From: Pseudopedobacter sp.
GTDB lineage: Bacteria > Bacteroidota > Bacteroidia > Sphingobacteriales > Sphingobacteriaceae
NCBI GenBank assembly: GCA_014378105.1
Contig: JACMOI010000120.1
Coordinates: forward strand, 1-35,013
Direction: 5' to 3'
Length of the DNA: 35,013 bases
The translations under genes were made by a program, and so were the position numbers. The notes under the pieces are model-generated. The model did no database searches and was not told the DNA's origin. It saw only the letters and a list, made by a program, of their open reading frames with translations. Of the stretch, positions 25,199 to 32,863 are shown in pieces. Position 1 is the first letter of the stretch; each line of letters starts with the position of its first letter.

Positions 25199-27307
25199 TT
25201 ATTCTAGTTCAATTAAAATTCTTGTTCCCTTATAAATTGGTGTTCCTGCAGCCAAAGACTGGTCTTTTACTTCTCCAGAACCTTTCACCACTGGTTTCAA
25301 ACCCGAGTTCCCTAAAACATATAAAGCATCCTTTAAACCCATTCCCACTACATTAGGTACCGTTCCTTTATTAAATTTTAATTCTTTATAGGCGATCCCA
25401 TTATTGGTGTCTAAGGTTAGGTCACTTTCATTGGTAGAGGCATATAATGCTTTTACTCCGAAGGATTGATAAACTTTTTGAGTTGATTTTTTATCTCCTG
25501 CTTTTACCTCTGGCATTTTAGTATTTCCTACCAATTGTAATAATTGAGGTTTAGTATTCATATCCAAGTCGCTACCATAAACAACATCGGCGATTTCTCT
25601 GAATACAGGACCAGCAACCGATGCCGCATAGTAAGATCCTTTTGTTGGGTTTTGCACCACTACAATCATGGAATATTTAGGGTTTTCTGACGGAAAAAAT
25701 CCGCAGAAAGATGCTTGATATTTTCTTTTCCCTTTATAGCCATTTGCACCATCAGCTACCTGTGCAGTTCCTGTTTTACCAGATATTTCATATAATGGAT
25801 TATTAATTGTACTTGCTGTACCTTCCACAACTACACCTCTCAACATCTCCTTTAATAAACCCAAAGTCTTATCAGAGCAGATTTTTTCTTTAATGGTTTT
25901 TGCTTGAAATAATTCCACTGTATTTCCTAATCTTTTTATTTCATGAACAAATAATGGTGCAATCATTTTCCCATTATTTGCTACCGCATTGTACAGTGTC
26001 AAAATTTGGATTGGGGTGATTTTTAGTTCATAACCATAAGCCATTTGCGGCAAGGTTAAACCACTCCACGATTTACTTTTTGTTGTCTTTATCAATGGGG
26101 TACCTTCACCCGCTATTTGCAGACCTAATTTTTCGTTTAAATGCAACCCCTTCAGTTTACTGGTAAAGGCATCAGGATTATCTTTGTATGATTTGAGTAT
26201 TTGTTTAACAATACCCACATTTGAAGAAAGTTCAAATGCCTTCCTCATTGGAATCACACCCATATCTTCGTGATCCTTTATGGTATGATTGTAGACTTTA
26301 AACTGCCCGTGTTCAGTATCCACCATATCGTTTAGCCCAAATTTCCCATCATCAATAGCTACTAAGTAGGTGGCCAGTTTAAAAGTCGAGCCAGGCTCGG
26401 CACTTTGTGCGATCGCATAATTATAGATTTCTTTGTAATCATTTTCTCCTTCTCCTACCTTACTGTAATTAGCAATGGCCTTAATTTCTCCTGTTTTTAC
26501 CTCCATTACCATCACACAACCAAAATCTGCCGCACTTTTAATCAATTGTTTTTTGAGTGCTTGTTGTGCTAAATCTTGCATGTTTACATCTATGGTTGAA
26601 ACCACATCCGCTCCATCTTTTGGTGCGATTTCAGCATCTTCATTGACGGGCATCCATGCGCCACCGGCAATTCTCTGCACCAACCTTTTGCCAGTTTCTC
26701 CGTTGATGTATTCGCCATAAGCACCTTCCAAACCTACCGCTGCGTTAGCATTTGCATTGTAATAACCAATCGTTCTTGAGGCTAAATCTCTGAACGGAAG
26801 AATCCTTTTGTTTTGTTGTTCGGCAATCATCCCTCCGGTATATCGTCCCATATTGAAAATCGGGAACTTTTTTAATGCTTTTAAATCCTGATAGGTGATA
26901 TCTCTTTTAATTAGGAAATAACGTTCTCCATCATGGCGGGCATTTCTCAATAATCTGGAATATTCTTTTTCGGATTTATCCTCAAAATAATTAGCCAGCT
27001 TATAGGCTAACGAATCTACTTTGCTATAGAAAACTTCATCTTCCTGAATCCCTCCTGCTAACAAATCCATTCGGATATCATATTCGGGAACTGAGGTAGC
27101 TAGTAAACTTCCATCTATAGAATAAATATTTCCACGGGCAGCTTCTACCTCAGCATATTTGGTGCTCAGACTAGCGGCCATCTTACGATATTTCTCCCCT
27201 TTAAAAATCTGCACATTCACCATTTGAGCAATGACAGCCATTGCAAAAATAATAATGAGCCCAAAGGCTGCATAAACTCTAAGAAGTATATTGGTCCTTA
27301 TGTTCAT
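25199..27307 (-). CDS. ftsI: Septal transpeptidase FtsI (class B penicillin-binding protein) with PASTA domain
   Basis: Cross-links septal peptidoglycan as partner of FtsW. The 702-residue protein has one N-terminal membrane segment (about 8-30), the dimerisation/pedestal domain (about 50-230, ARGNIYSIDGSLLATS) and the transpeptidase domain with catalytic S307 in SAEPGSTFKLAT (S-T-F-K310), SSN (361-363) and KTGTAQ (511-516). A PASTA domain covers about 637-702 (TVPNVVGMGLKDALYVLGNSG then GTRILIELE). PASTA-bearing FtsI is unlike E. coli FtsI but, to my knowledge, usual in Bacteroidota. It overlaps the ftsL-like gene by 4 nt and abuts murE. Confidence 0.96.
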   Translation of the reverse strand: MNIRTNILLRVYAAFGLIIIFAMAVIAQMVNVQIFKGEKYRKMAASLSTKYAEVEAARGNIYSIDGSLLATSVPEYDIRMDLLAGGIQEDEVFYSKVDSLAYKLANYFEDKSEKEYSRLLRNARHDGERYFLIKRDITYQDLKALKKFPIFNMGRYTGGMIAEQQNKRILPFRDLASRTIGYYNANANAAVGLEGAYGEYINGETGKRLVQRIAGGAWMPVNEDAEIAPKDGADVVSTIDVNMQDLAQQALKKQLIKSAADFGCVMVMEVKTGEIKAIANYSKVGEGENDYKEIYNYAIAQSAEPGSTFKLATYLVAIDDGKFGLNDMVDTEHGQFKVYNHTIKDHEDMGVIPMRKAFELSSNVGIVKQILKSYKDNPDAFTSKLKGLHLNEKLGLQIAGEGTPLIKTTKSKSWSGLTLPQMAYGYELKITPIQILTLYNAVANNGKMIAPLFVHEIKRLGNTVELFQAKTIKEKICSDKTLGLLKEMLRGVVVEGTASTINNPLYEISGKTGTAQVADGANGYKGKRKYQASFCGFFPSENPKYSMIVVVQNPTKGSYYAASVAGPVFREIADVVYGSDLDMNTKPQLLQLVGNTKMPEVKAGDKKSTQKVYQSFGVKALYASTNESDLTLDTNNGIAYKELKFNKGTVPNVVGMGLKDALYVLGNSGLKPVVKGSGEVKDQSLAAGTPIYKGTRILIELE

Positions 27308-27702
27308 GGTTGATTTACAGTTAGTTTAATTGGCGGCTCTATAGATACTTTCAATCCTAATAATGTATCTACCCTTTTCATGACTTCACTTTCCTTACTT
27401 CGAAACATTAAATCCGCCTTCAGCGTCTTAAAATCCCAGCTTAATTCTTTTACTTCTTTACTCAGCTTATCAATTTTTCGGATGTTATTTTCGGCCGTAT
27501 GTCGATTTCCGATATACATCATCCCTAAAAAAGCCAAGAAAATCACAAATGGTAAAGCTTCTGTTGCTGCCTCTTTAGAAATTGCACCTTTAGCAAATAG
27601 ATTGGTCATGAAATTTGGAGAAGTAGGCGCCTTCTTTTTGATCCTCGGTTCTTCAACCTCCGGCAGCTCTTCTTCGATTTCTGTTTTTAACCTATTTGTC
27701 AT
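27304..27702 (-). CDS. FtsL-like division protein
   Basis: A 132-residue bitopic protein: charged cytoplasmic N-terminus (about 1-48, Glu-rich then Lys-rich), one membrane segment (about 50-65, LPFVIFLAFLGMMYI), then a periplasmic coiled-coil region (about 68-110). This architecture and the position between rsmH and ftsI identify it as the FtsL equivalent, which joins FtsQ and activates FtsWI. Sequence identity to E. coli FtsL is not evident, as is normal for this protein. It overlaps both neighbours by 4 nt (ATGA-type coupling), which points to stoichiometric expression with ftsI. Confidence 0.88.
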   Translation of the reverse strand: MTNRLKTEIEEELPEVEEPRIKKKAPTSPNFMTNLFAKGAISKEAATEALPFVIFLAFLGMMYIGNRHTAENNIRKIDKLSKEVKELSWDFKTLKADLMFRSKESEVMKRVDTLLGLKVSIEPPIKLTVNQP

Positions 27703-28598
27703 TTCTTAATGGCTATTCTTAGTCTTGCACTTCTGGCTCTGTTATTCATTTTGATTTCTTCTTCTGATGCGATGATGGATTTTTTAATGGGGTCGAACGG
27801 TTTAATTTCATTTCCGAAAAAATCCTTTTCTACCGTTCCCGAGAATTTCCCTTTTGTCATAAAGTTTTTGACCAATCTATCCTCCAGGGAATGATAAGAC
27901 ATCACCACTAACCTCCCTCCCACAGCCAACACTTCTGCCGTTTGCGCTAAAAAATCTTTCAAGGCTTCCATCTCTTGATTTACCTCTATCCTTAGCGCTT
28001 GAAAAACCTGTGCTAAATATTTATTTTCTTTTCCTCTTGGAATTAACTTGGCTATAACCGATTTTAATTCTCCTATCGTATTGATCTTATTAGTCAAACG
28101 AGCGGTTATAATCGTTTTAGCCAGCGATTTCGCATTTTGAATTTCACCGTAAATCCCAAATATTTTATGCAATTCTTCTTCTGGGTATTCATTCACTACC
28201 TGCTTTGCCGTTAAAGCTGCCGATTGATCCATCCGCATATCTAAATCCGCATCAAAGCGGGTAGAGAAACCACGTTCTGGAACATCAAACTGATGAGAAG
28301 AAACTCCTAAATCAGCTAATATTCCATCTACTGGAATCATGTCATGCATCCTCAAATTATTTTTCAGGTATCTAAAATTCTGATCTATAAAAACAAAGCG
28401 ATCATCTTCAATGCTATTTTGTTGGGCGTCCTCATCCTGATCAAAGGCAACTAAAACACCCTCTTCACTTAAAGATTTCATGATTTCGCGGGCATGACCA
28501 CCGCCACCAAATGTGACGTCCACATATTTACCCGAAGGCTTAATTTCCAGCCCTTCCATGCATTCTTTCAGCATGACTGGAATATGATACTTAGACAT
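27699..28598 (-). CDS. rsmH: 16S rRNA m4C1402 methyltransferase RsmH
   Basis: S-adenosylmethionine-dependent methyltransferase (formerly MraW) that methylates the N4 of C1402 in the ribosomal P site. The 299-residue protein begins YHIPVMLKECMEGL and has the SAM loop DVTFGGGGHAREI (27-39), ADLGVSSHQFDVPERGFS and MRMDQS, with the C-terminal VMSYHSLEDRLVKNFM and NNRARSARLRIA. All family signatures are intact. Its ATG overlaps the mraZ end by 8 nt. Confidence 0.97.
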   Translation of the reverse strand: MSKYHIPVMLKECMEGLEIKPSGKYVDVTFGGGGHAREIMKSLSEEGVLVAFDQDEDAQQNSIEDDRFVFIDQNFRYLKNNLRMHDMIPVDGILADLGVSSHQFDVPERGFSTRFDADLDMRMDQSAALTAKQVVNEYPEEELHKIFGIYGEIQNAKSLAKTIITARLTNKINTIGELKSVIAKLIPRGKENKYLAQVFQALRIEVNQEMEALKDFLAQTAEVLAVGGRLVVMSYHSLEDRLVKNFMTKGKFSGTVEKDFFGNEIKPFDPIKKSIIASEEEIKMNNRARSARLRIAIKK

Positions 28599-29049
28599 CC
28601 TTGTTCCTCTCTCCCATTACTTCTTCAGCCAGATTCGCAAAGTTTTCAGGCTCATTATCTAATTGTGTATCATAAACATCTTTTGCCCACACCTCAATCT
28701 TATTAAACTGACAAGCTAAAACTACCTCAGCTCCAATGCCCGCATATTCCAATAAAGATTTCGGCAATAAGACCCTGCCTGAAGCATCTAAGCTTAATTC
28801 GGTCGCACCACGAGTAAAATATCTGATGAATTCACGCGTCTTTTTTTCGAAAGAATTTAATTGCGCCAACTCAGCTGTAATCTTATCCCACTCGGCTTTT
28901 GCGTAAATGGTCAGGTGTTTTTCAAAACCACGGTGAATCACCAATCCCTCCGCATCCACCGCAGGCAATTGCTTTTTAAGACCGGAAGGAACCATTAAAC
29001 GGCCTTTCGCATCCAGTTTGCAATCAAATTCTCCAATGAGCTGAGACAT
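28591..29049 (-). CDS. mraZ: Transcriptional regulator MraZ
   Basis: DNA-binding protein of the AbrB-like fold that forms rings and represses its own operon. The 152-residue protein has the two family motifs DAKGR (13-17) and DASGR (88-92), each in a SpoVT-AbrB half-domain. It is the first gene of the dcw cluster. Three 10-bp-phased GTGG repeats 46-70 bp upstream look like its operator. It overlaps rsmH by 8 nt. Confidence 0.97.
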   Translation of the reverse strand: MSQLIGEFDCKLDAKGRLMVPSGLKKQLPAVDAEGLVIHRGFEKHLTIYAKAEWDKITAELAQLNSFEKKTREFIRYFTRGATELSLDASGRVLLPKSLLEYAGIGAEVVLACQFNKIEVWAKDVYDTQLDNEPENFANLAEEVMGERNKDV

Positions 29050-29094
29050 GGTTGTTCTGTTTTGAGTATTTGTTATGTAAAATTAGCTATTGTT

Positions 29095-29119
29095 ACCACT
29101 TTTTCCCACTTTCTACCAC
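29095..29119 (-). promoter_or_regulatory. MraZ box
   Basis: On the minus strand GTGGT, GTGGG and GTGGT occur with an exact 10-bp period (29119-29115, 29109-29105, 29099-29095), two of them as AAAGTGG. This fits the phased direct repeats (TGGGN with 5-nt spacers in E. coli; AAAGTG repeats in mycoplasmas) known to bind MraZ, and it lies just upstream of mraZ. I could not identify the matching -7 element. Confidence 0.75.
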
Positions 29120-29202
29120 AAAAAGTTTTCAACAGTCCTAAATCGACTACAAACCTCCACTTACACCTATTTTAGCCAATTTTTATAGTGGGAGAACAAG
29201 GC

Positions 29203-29238
29203 AAAAAAAAAGCGCTGAGTCTGGGACTCAGCGCTTTT
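29203..29238 (-). terminator. Terminator of pgk
   Basis: AAAAGCGCTGAGTC (29208-29221) and GACTCAGCGCTTTT (29225-29238): 14-bp perfect stem, 3-nt loop, followed on the minus strand by nine T. It isolates pgk from the mraZ promoter region downstream. Confidence 0.95.
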
Positions 29239-29259
29239 AAAGCGAAAATTCTGCTTAAA

Positions 29260-30450
29260 TTATTCGTTGATCGCCTTCACGCCAGGCAATTCCTTTCCTT
29301 CCATGTACTCTAATAATGCGCCACCTCCGGTTGATACATAGCTGACTTGATCCTCCAATCCAAACTTGGCTACTGCTGCTGCTGAGTCGCCTCCACCAAT
29401 CAAAGAAAATGCTCCGTTTTCAGTTGCTTTTACTACTGCATGAGCAATGGATTTGGTTCCGTTTTCGAACTTAGACATTTCAAAAACGCCCATTGGTCCA
29501 TTCCATAAAATGGTTTTAGATTTCTTAATGACTTCGGTAAAGGCTGCAATGGTATCATCGCCAATATCCAAACCCATCCAATTATCTTTGATATGGTCAT
29601 TATAAGCATTTCCAGTTTCAGCATCATTAGAAAAAGCATCGGCAACCACGGAATCTGTTGGGATCAACATTTTCACGCCTTTTTCATTCGCTTTTTTAAT
29701 GAGCTTTTTGGCTAGTTCCAATTTATCATCTTCTACCAGCGATTTACCAATTTTACCTCCATTGGCTTTGATGAAAGTATAAGTCATTCCACCACCAATG
29801 AGCAGGTTGTCTACTTTATCTAGTAATTTTTCGATCAATAAAATCTTATCCGAAACTTTTGCTCCTCCCATGATGGCAGTGAAAGGTCTATTTGGTTCAT
29901 TCAACACTTTTTCTGCATTGGCTAGCTCGGCACCCATTAGGTAACCGAAATATTTTGCCTCCGGAAAGAATTGTGCAATTACCGCTGTTGAGGCATGCGC
30001 TCTGTGAGCTGTCCCAAAGGCATCATTCACATACACATCACCCAATTTGGAAAGCTGCTCGGCGAAAGCTTTATCCCCTTTTTCTTCTTCTTTGTGAAAT
30101 CTCAGATTTTCTAAGAGTAATACTTCCCCGATGTTTAAATCTGCAGCTTTCTTTTGCGCTTCTTCGCCAATGCAATCATCAACAAAAGCCACTTCTTTAC
30201 CTAATAAATCAGATAAATGCTTAACGATATGTTTTAAAGAATATTTGTCTGTTGGACCATCTTTTGGTCGACCCAAATGCGACATCAAAATCACACTTCC
30301 GCCATCTTTTAATATTTTATTGATGGTAGGCAATGCTGCCGTCATTCTTTTATCGTCGGTAATGTTGAATGCTGCATCTAAAGGGACATTGAAATCCACA
30401 CGGATCAGCGCTTTTTTACCTGAGAAATTTATATTATCTATCGTTTTCAT
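29260..30450 (-). CDS. pgk: Phosphoglycerate kinase
   Basis: Glycolytic and gluconeogenic enzyme interconverting 1,3-bisphosphoglycerate + ADP and 3-phosphoglycerate + ATP. The 396-residue protein has the normal length, the N-domain signature [12 protein letters not shown] (14-25), the substrate segments MSHLGRP and [14 protein letters not shown], the hinge [11 protein letters not shown], and the ATP-side GPMGVFEM and [12 protein letters not shown]. It forms a single-gene transcript, judging from a strong terminator after it and about 300 bp of non-coding sequence before it, in which two ATGATTA/TAATCAT palindromes lie 61-105 bp upstream. gapA, the neighbouring step of glycolysis, is 1.2 kb away on the same strand. 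Confidence 0.98.
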   Translation of the reverse strand: MKTIDNINFSGKKALIRVDFNVPLDAAFNITDDKRMTAALPTINKILKDGGSVILMSHLGRPKDGPTDKYSLKHIVKHLSDLLGKEVAFVDDCIGEEAQKKAADLNIGEVLLLENLRFHKEEEKGDKAFAEQLSKLGDVYVNDAFGTAHRAHASTAVIAQFFPEAKYFGYLMGAELANAEKVLNEPNRPFTAIMGGAKVSDKILLIEKLLDKVDNLLIGGGMTYTFIKANGGKIGKSLVEDDKLELAKKLIKKANEKGVKMLIPTDSVVADAFSNDAETGNAYNDHIKDNWMGLDIGDDTIAAFTEVIKKSKTILWNGPMGVFEMSKFENGTKSIAHAVVKATENGAFSLIGGGDSAAAVAKFGLEDQVSYVSTGGGALLEYMEGKELPGVKAINE

Positions 30451-30510
30451 TTGTTTATTTTAATTAAATTTTATTTGTCATCCAGATTGCTATCGGGAGA
30501 ATCCTTTGAT

Positions 30511-30555
30511 GATTAATTAATCATTACGCTATATTAATGATTATTTTAATCATGT
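30511..30555. promoter_or_regulatory. Twin palindromes upstream of pgk
   Basis: ATGATTAATTAATCAT (30511-30526) is a perfect 16-bp palindrome. ATGATTA-TTT-TAATCAT (30539-30555) repeats the same half-sites with a 3-nt centre. The two centres are 28-29 bp apart. Four identical half-sites 61-105 bp before pgk suggest a binding site for a dimeric regulator; which regulator is unknown. Confidence 0.55.
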
Positions 30556-30632
30556 CGGATTTATGAAATCTTCTTTTTTGTGCTGCTAAACTAAGGAATG
30601 TTGCTGGGAGTTGAAAGTTTAGTTCGAAAGTT

Positions 30633-30672
30633 GGAAGATGGGAGTCGGGAGAGTGATGTCAGAAGATCGCAG
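30633..30672. repeat. Degenerate GGAGTCGGGAG-type repeat
   Basis: A purine-rich stretch of the same type as 3701-3738, built from GGAAGATGGGAGTCGGGAG and GTCAGAAGATCG. Intergenic. Confidence 0.45.
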
Positions 30673-30710
30673 TACTAGAAATTAGTTCTTCTTAAAGCAT
30701 TATCGATTCA

Positions 30711-30750
30711 CCTCACCCCAAACCCTCTCCTCAAGGAGAGGGAGAAAATA
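30711..30750. repeat. Dispersed palindromic repeat, intergenic copy
   Basis: CCTCACCCCAAA, then CCCTCTCC (30723-30730), loop TCAA, GGAGAGGG (30735-30742), then AGAAAATA. It shares the same order and nearly the same bases with the copy inside murD (22334-22373). It lies 9 nt past the GNAT stop and could act as a terminator hairpin. Confidence 0.8.
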
Positions 30751-30758
30751 AGTTTAAT

Positions 30759-31193
30759 CTACTGGATTTTTAGATACATCACTTTATGGGGGCCAATACC
30801 TGGAATATCAAATTCTTCACTAATAAATTCGAAGCCTGAACTTTGATAGAACTTAAAAGCTTTCTGACGGGCGTTACACCAGATGTAGTTTACGCCTTTC
30901 CCTCTTAAATAAACAATGGCAAAGTTCACCAGTTTATTACCATGGCCTTTTCCCTGATAAGCTAGCGCAGTAGCCATTCCACGTAATTGAAAGGCTTCAC
31001 CCTCATAATCAGGGTGTTTTTGATGATGAAAGGAAACGACGCTAATAGGTTGCTCGTCTATTACCTCCCCTAGATGAAAAGTATCATCTGCATCATCATT
31101 TAAAAAAACACATTCTTCATTTTTTAATTTCCCTTCTCGAAGGATGGTGTTTCGGAGTGTTAGGACTTCTTCTGTGTTGACGAATTGGATCAT
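30759..31193 (-). CDS. GNAT family N-acetyltransferase
   Basis: A 144-residue single-domain acetyltransferase of the GNAT fold that uses acetyl-CoA; the substrate is unknown. The acetyl-CoA pyrophosphate-binding motif A is visible as QLRGMATALAYQGKGHGNKL (Q80-G-K-G-H-G85), followed by the helix NFAIVYLRGKG, the strand NYIWCNAR and the motif B segment AFKFYQSSGFEFI. The C-terminus IPHKVMYLKI-like ending (GPHKVMYLKIQ) is typical. It stands alone between repeat-rich spacers on both sides, with no promoter I can identify. Confidence 0.9.
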   Translation of the reverse strand: MIQFVNTEEVLTLRNTILREGKLKNEECVFLNDDADDTFHLGEVIDEQPISVVSFHHQKHPDYEGEAFQLRGMATALAYQGKGHGNKLVNFAIVYLRGKGVNYIWCNARQKAFKFYQSSGFEFISEEFDIPGIGPHKVMYLKIQ

Positions 31194-31664
31194 GTTGATG
31201 ATATATTAGGTTATTCTTTTGTCTATTTTAAAATTAATTTCAATGAAGATAGTTTTAGGGCTTTTGCGCTCTTGCCTTTTTTCATTTCTTTATTTTATTT
31301 AATTTTTAAAGGAATTCAAGAACACTTTGTGTTTCCGGCCCTCTTGAGCGGGCCAACTCAAGTCCTTTTTTCGTTCTTTTCTATTTCTCTAAGAGGCACT
31401 CAAGAATGCTTCGCAATTTTCCTTCAGTTGAAAAGGACCAAACTTGAGAGCTAACGAAAGCATGAAGGCCTTTTAAACACAATAAACAAATTGAATAAAA
31501 CAGTCGCTGCGACTGCGTCTGACGCTTTTAAAGTTTTTTCATTGGCTTAGTCATCCCTTCCGCATCAGCCAATGTCGAATAACTTAAATTAAAAGTTTTC
31601 CTGTTGGCCTTATCTAATTAATAACCTATGAAGTCAAGTATCTAAAGGGCAAATAATATCCCTG
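31194..31664. other. Gene-free region between gapA and the GNAT gene, rich in inverted repeats
   Basis: 471 bp. An 89-residue plus-strand frame (31185-31454) crosses this area but is low-complexity and built on the inverted repeats, so I do not accept it. Visible structure: GGCCC (31337-31341) with GGGCC (31350-31354); CTTGAG/CTCAAG hexamers alternating at 31343, 31357, 31399 and 31443; two abutting odd palindromes (31501-31525); and a hairpin CATTGGCT (31540-31547) with AGCCAATG (31567-31574). The last may end gapA transcription but lacks a U-run. Confidence 0.55.
31501..31525. repeat. Two abutting perfect palindromes
   Basis: CAGTCGC-T-GCGACTG (31501-31515) and GCGTC-T-GACGC (31515-31525) share one base, each with a single T at the centre. 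They are GC-rich in an AT-rich region and intergenic. Confidence 0.7.
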
Positions 31665-32669
31665 TTAAATGCCTCTTTTTTCAATTTCTTCAACTAAATC
31701 TACGATTCGGTTAGAATAGCCGAACTCATTGTCGTACCAACCTACTACTTTTACCATTCCCCCTACGATAGAAGTTAACAATGAATCAAAAATGCATGAA
31801 TGTGGATTATCAATCACGTCTACAGAAACTATTGGATCCTCGGTGTATTGCAGTATTTTTTTTAACGAACCATCCGCAGCATTTTTGAAAGCAGCGTTAA
31901 TTTCTTCCACTGATTCGGGTTGATTTTTGAGTATGCAAGTGAAATCCGTTAAGGAGCCATTTAAAACTGGAACACGGATACCTGCACCTCCCAAGTTCCC
32001 TTTCAATTGAGGAAAAATATGGGTAATGGCTTTCGCTGCCCCAGTGGTAGTAGGAATAATGGAGGAGGAAGCTGCTCTTGCTCTTCTTAAATCTCGGTGT
32101 GGGGCGTCGTGTAAATTTTGATCCCCTGTCATGGAGTGAACGGTGGTAATGTAGCCTTCTTTGATCCCCCAAATATCATCCAAAACTTTTATCATAGGCG
32201 CCACATTATTGGTGGTGCAGGAGGCATTCGAAATAATTTGCGCTGTCCAATCTATTTCTGCATCATTTACGCCTAACACTACTGTTGTCATTTCTTTATC
32301 AGAAGATGGCGCAGAAAGCAATACTTTTTTTGCTCCTGCTGTTAAATGCTGACCAGCTAATTCTTTGGTAATGAATTTACCAGTTGATTCAATGACCAAG
32401 TCTATACCATGTTCTTTCCAAGGGAGTTGCGCCGGACTTTTTTCTGCTGTAATTAATATGGCATGACCGTCTACAATGATATGATGCTCATCTGAGGTGA
32501 TGTCTCCCTTAAAATTACCATGTACCGAATCGTATTTCAGCAAGTGTGCTAATGTTATCGTATCTGTAAGGTCGTTGATCACTTTTAGGTCTTTTATCCT
32601 TCCTCGCTGATACAGTACATTTAAAACAGTTCTACCAATTCTACCAAATCCGTTGATTGCAATATTCAT
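31665..32669 (-). CDS. gapA: Glyceraldehyde-3-phosphate dehydrogenase (NAD type)
   Basis: Oxidises glyceraldehyde 3-phosphate to 1,3-bisphosphoglycerate with NAD and phosphate. The 334-residue protein has the Rossmann loop INGFGRIGR (5-13), Asp33 in VINDLTD, consistent with NAD preference, the catalytic Cys151 in SNASCTTNN, His178 in TTVHSMTGDQ, and SSSIIPTTTGAAKA and WYDNEFGYSNR. Normal length, all active-site residues present. About 300 nt of repeats lie downstream. Upstream an 11-bp tandem repeat (32761-32807) separates it from the WecA-like gene. Bacteroidota often have more than one gap gene; whether this is the glycolytic copy is inferred from sequence type. Confidence 0.96.
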   Translation of the reverse strand: MNIAINGFGRIGRTVLNVLYQRGRIKDLKVINDLTDTITLAHLLKYDSVHGNFKGDITSDEHHIIVDGHAILITAEKSPAQLPWKEHGIDLVIESTGKFITKELAGQHLTAGAKKVLLSAPSSDKEMTTVVLGVNDAEIDWTAQIISNASCTTNNVAPMIKVLDDIWGIKEGYITTVHSMTGDQNLHDAPHRDLRRARAASSSIIPTTTGAAKAITHIFPQLKGNLGGAGIRVPVLNGSLTDFTCILKNQPESVEEINAAFKNAADGSLKKILQYTEDPIVSVDVIDNPHSCIFDSLLTSIVGGMVKVVGWYDNEFGYSNRIVDLVEEIEKRGI

Positions 32670-32760
32670 TTATCCAATTTTGCGCAAGTTAATCAATGGT
32701 GGGCAAAGCTGAGGCGCTTTTATTTTGAGGAGTGATTAATTCAATAAAAGAGTCTTTTAA

Positions 32761-32807
32761 TCCTATCACTATCCTATCACCATCCTATCACTATCCTATC
32801 ACTATCC
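32761..32807. repeat. 11-bp tandem repeat upstream of gapA
   Basis: Four consecutive copies of TCCTATCACTA (the second has one change, ACCA for ACTA) plus a partial TCC. The period of 11 is close to one helical turn. The array lies 92-138 bp upstream of the gapA ATG and 57 bp past the end of the WecA-like gene. Confidence 0.9.
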
Positions 32808-32863
32808 ATTTTCATGAATTTAACTGATTTATGGTCGAATTATCTTGTCCATATTCTATTTCC

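Larger units (their letters stand above)
30451..30758. other. Repeat-rich spacer between the GNAT gene and pgk
   Basis: 308 bp without a gene. From the pgk side it holds a short imperfect palindrome (CCAGATTGCTATCGGG, around 30484-30498), the twin palindromes (30511-30555), a purine-rich GTCGG-type repeat (30633-30672) and a copy of the CCCTCTCC palindrome (30711-30750) that may also terminate the GNAT transcript. Confidence 0.6.

Noticed and set aside
29050-29259. Search for a TAnnTTTG promoter of mraZ
   Set aside because: No clear match on the minus strand; only the MraZ box is reported.
31185-31454. 89-residue plus-strand open frame in the gapA-GNAT spacer
   Set aside because: Starts inside the antisense of the GNAT gene and runs through inverted repeats; low-complexity, Phe/Leu-rich translation typical of non-coding AT-rich DNA.
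32761-32807. Tandem repeat considered as a CRISPR array
   Set aside because: The units are 11 bp with no spacers between them, and there are no cas genes.
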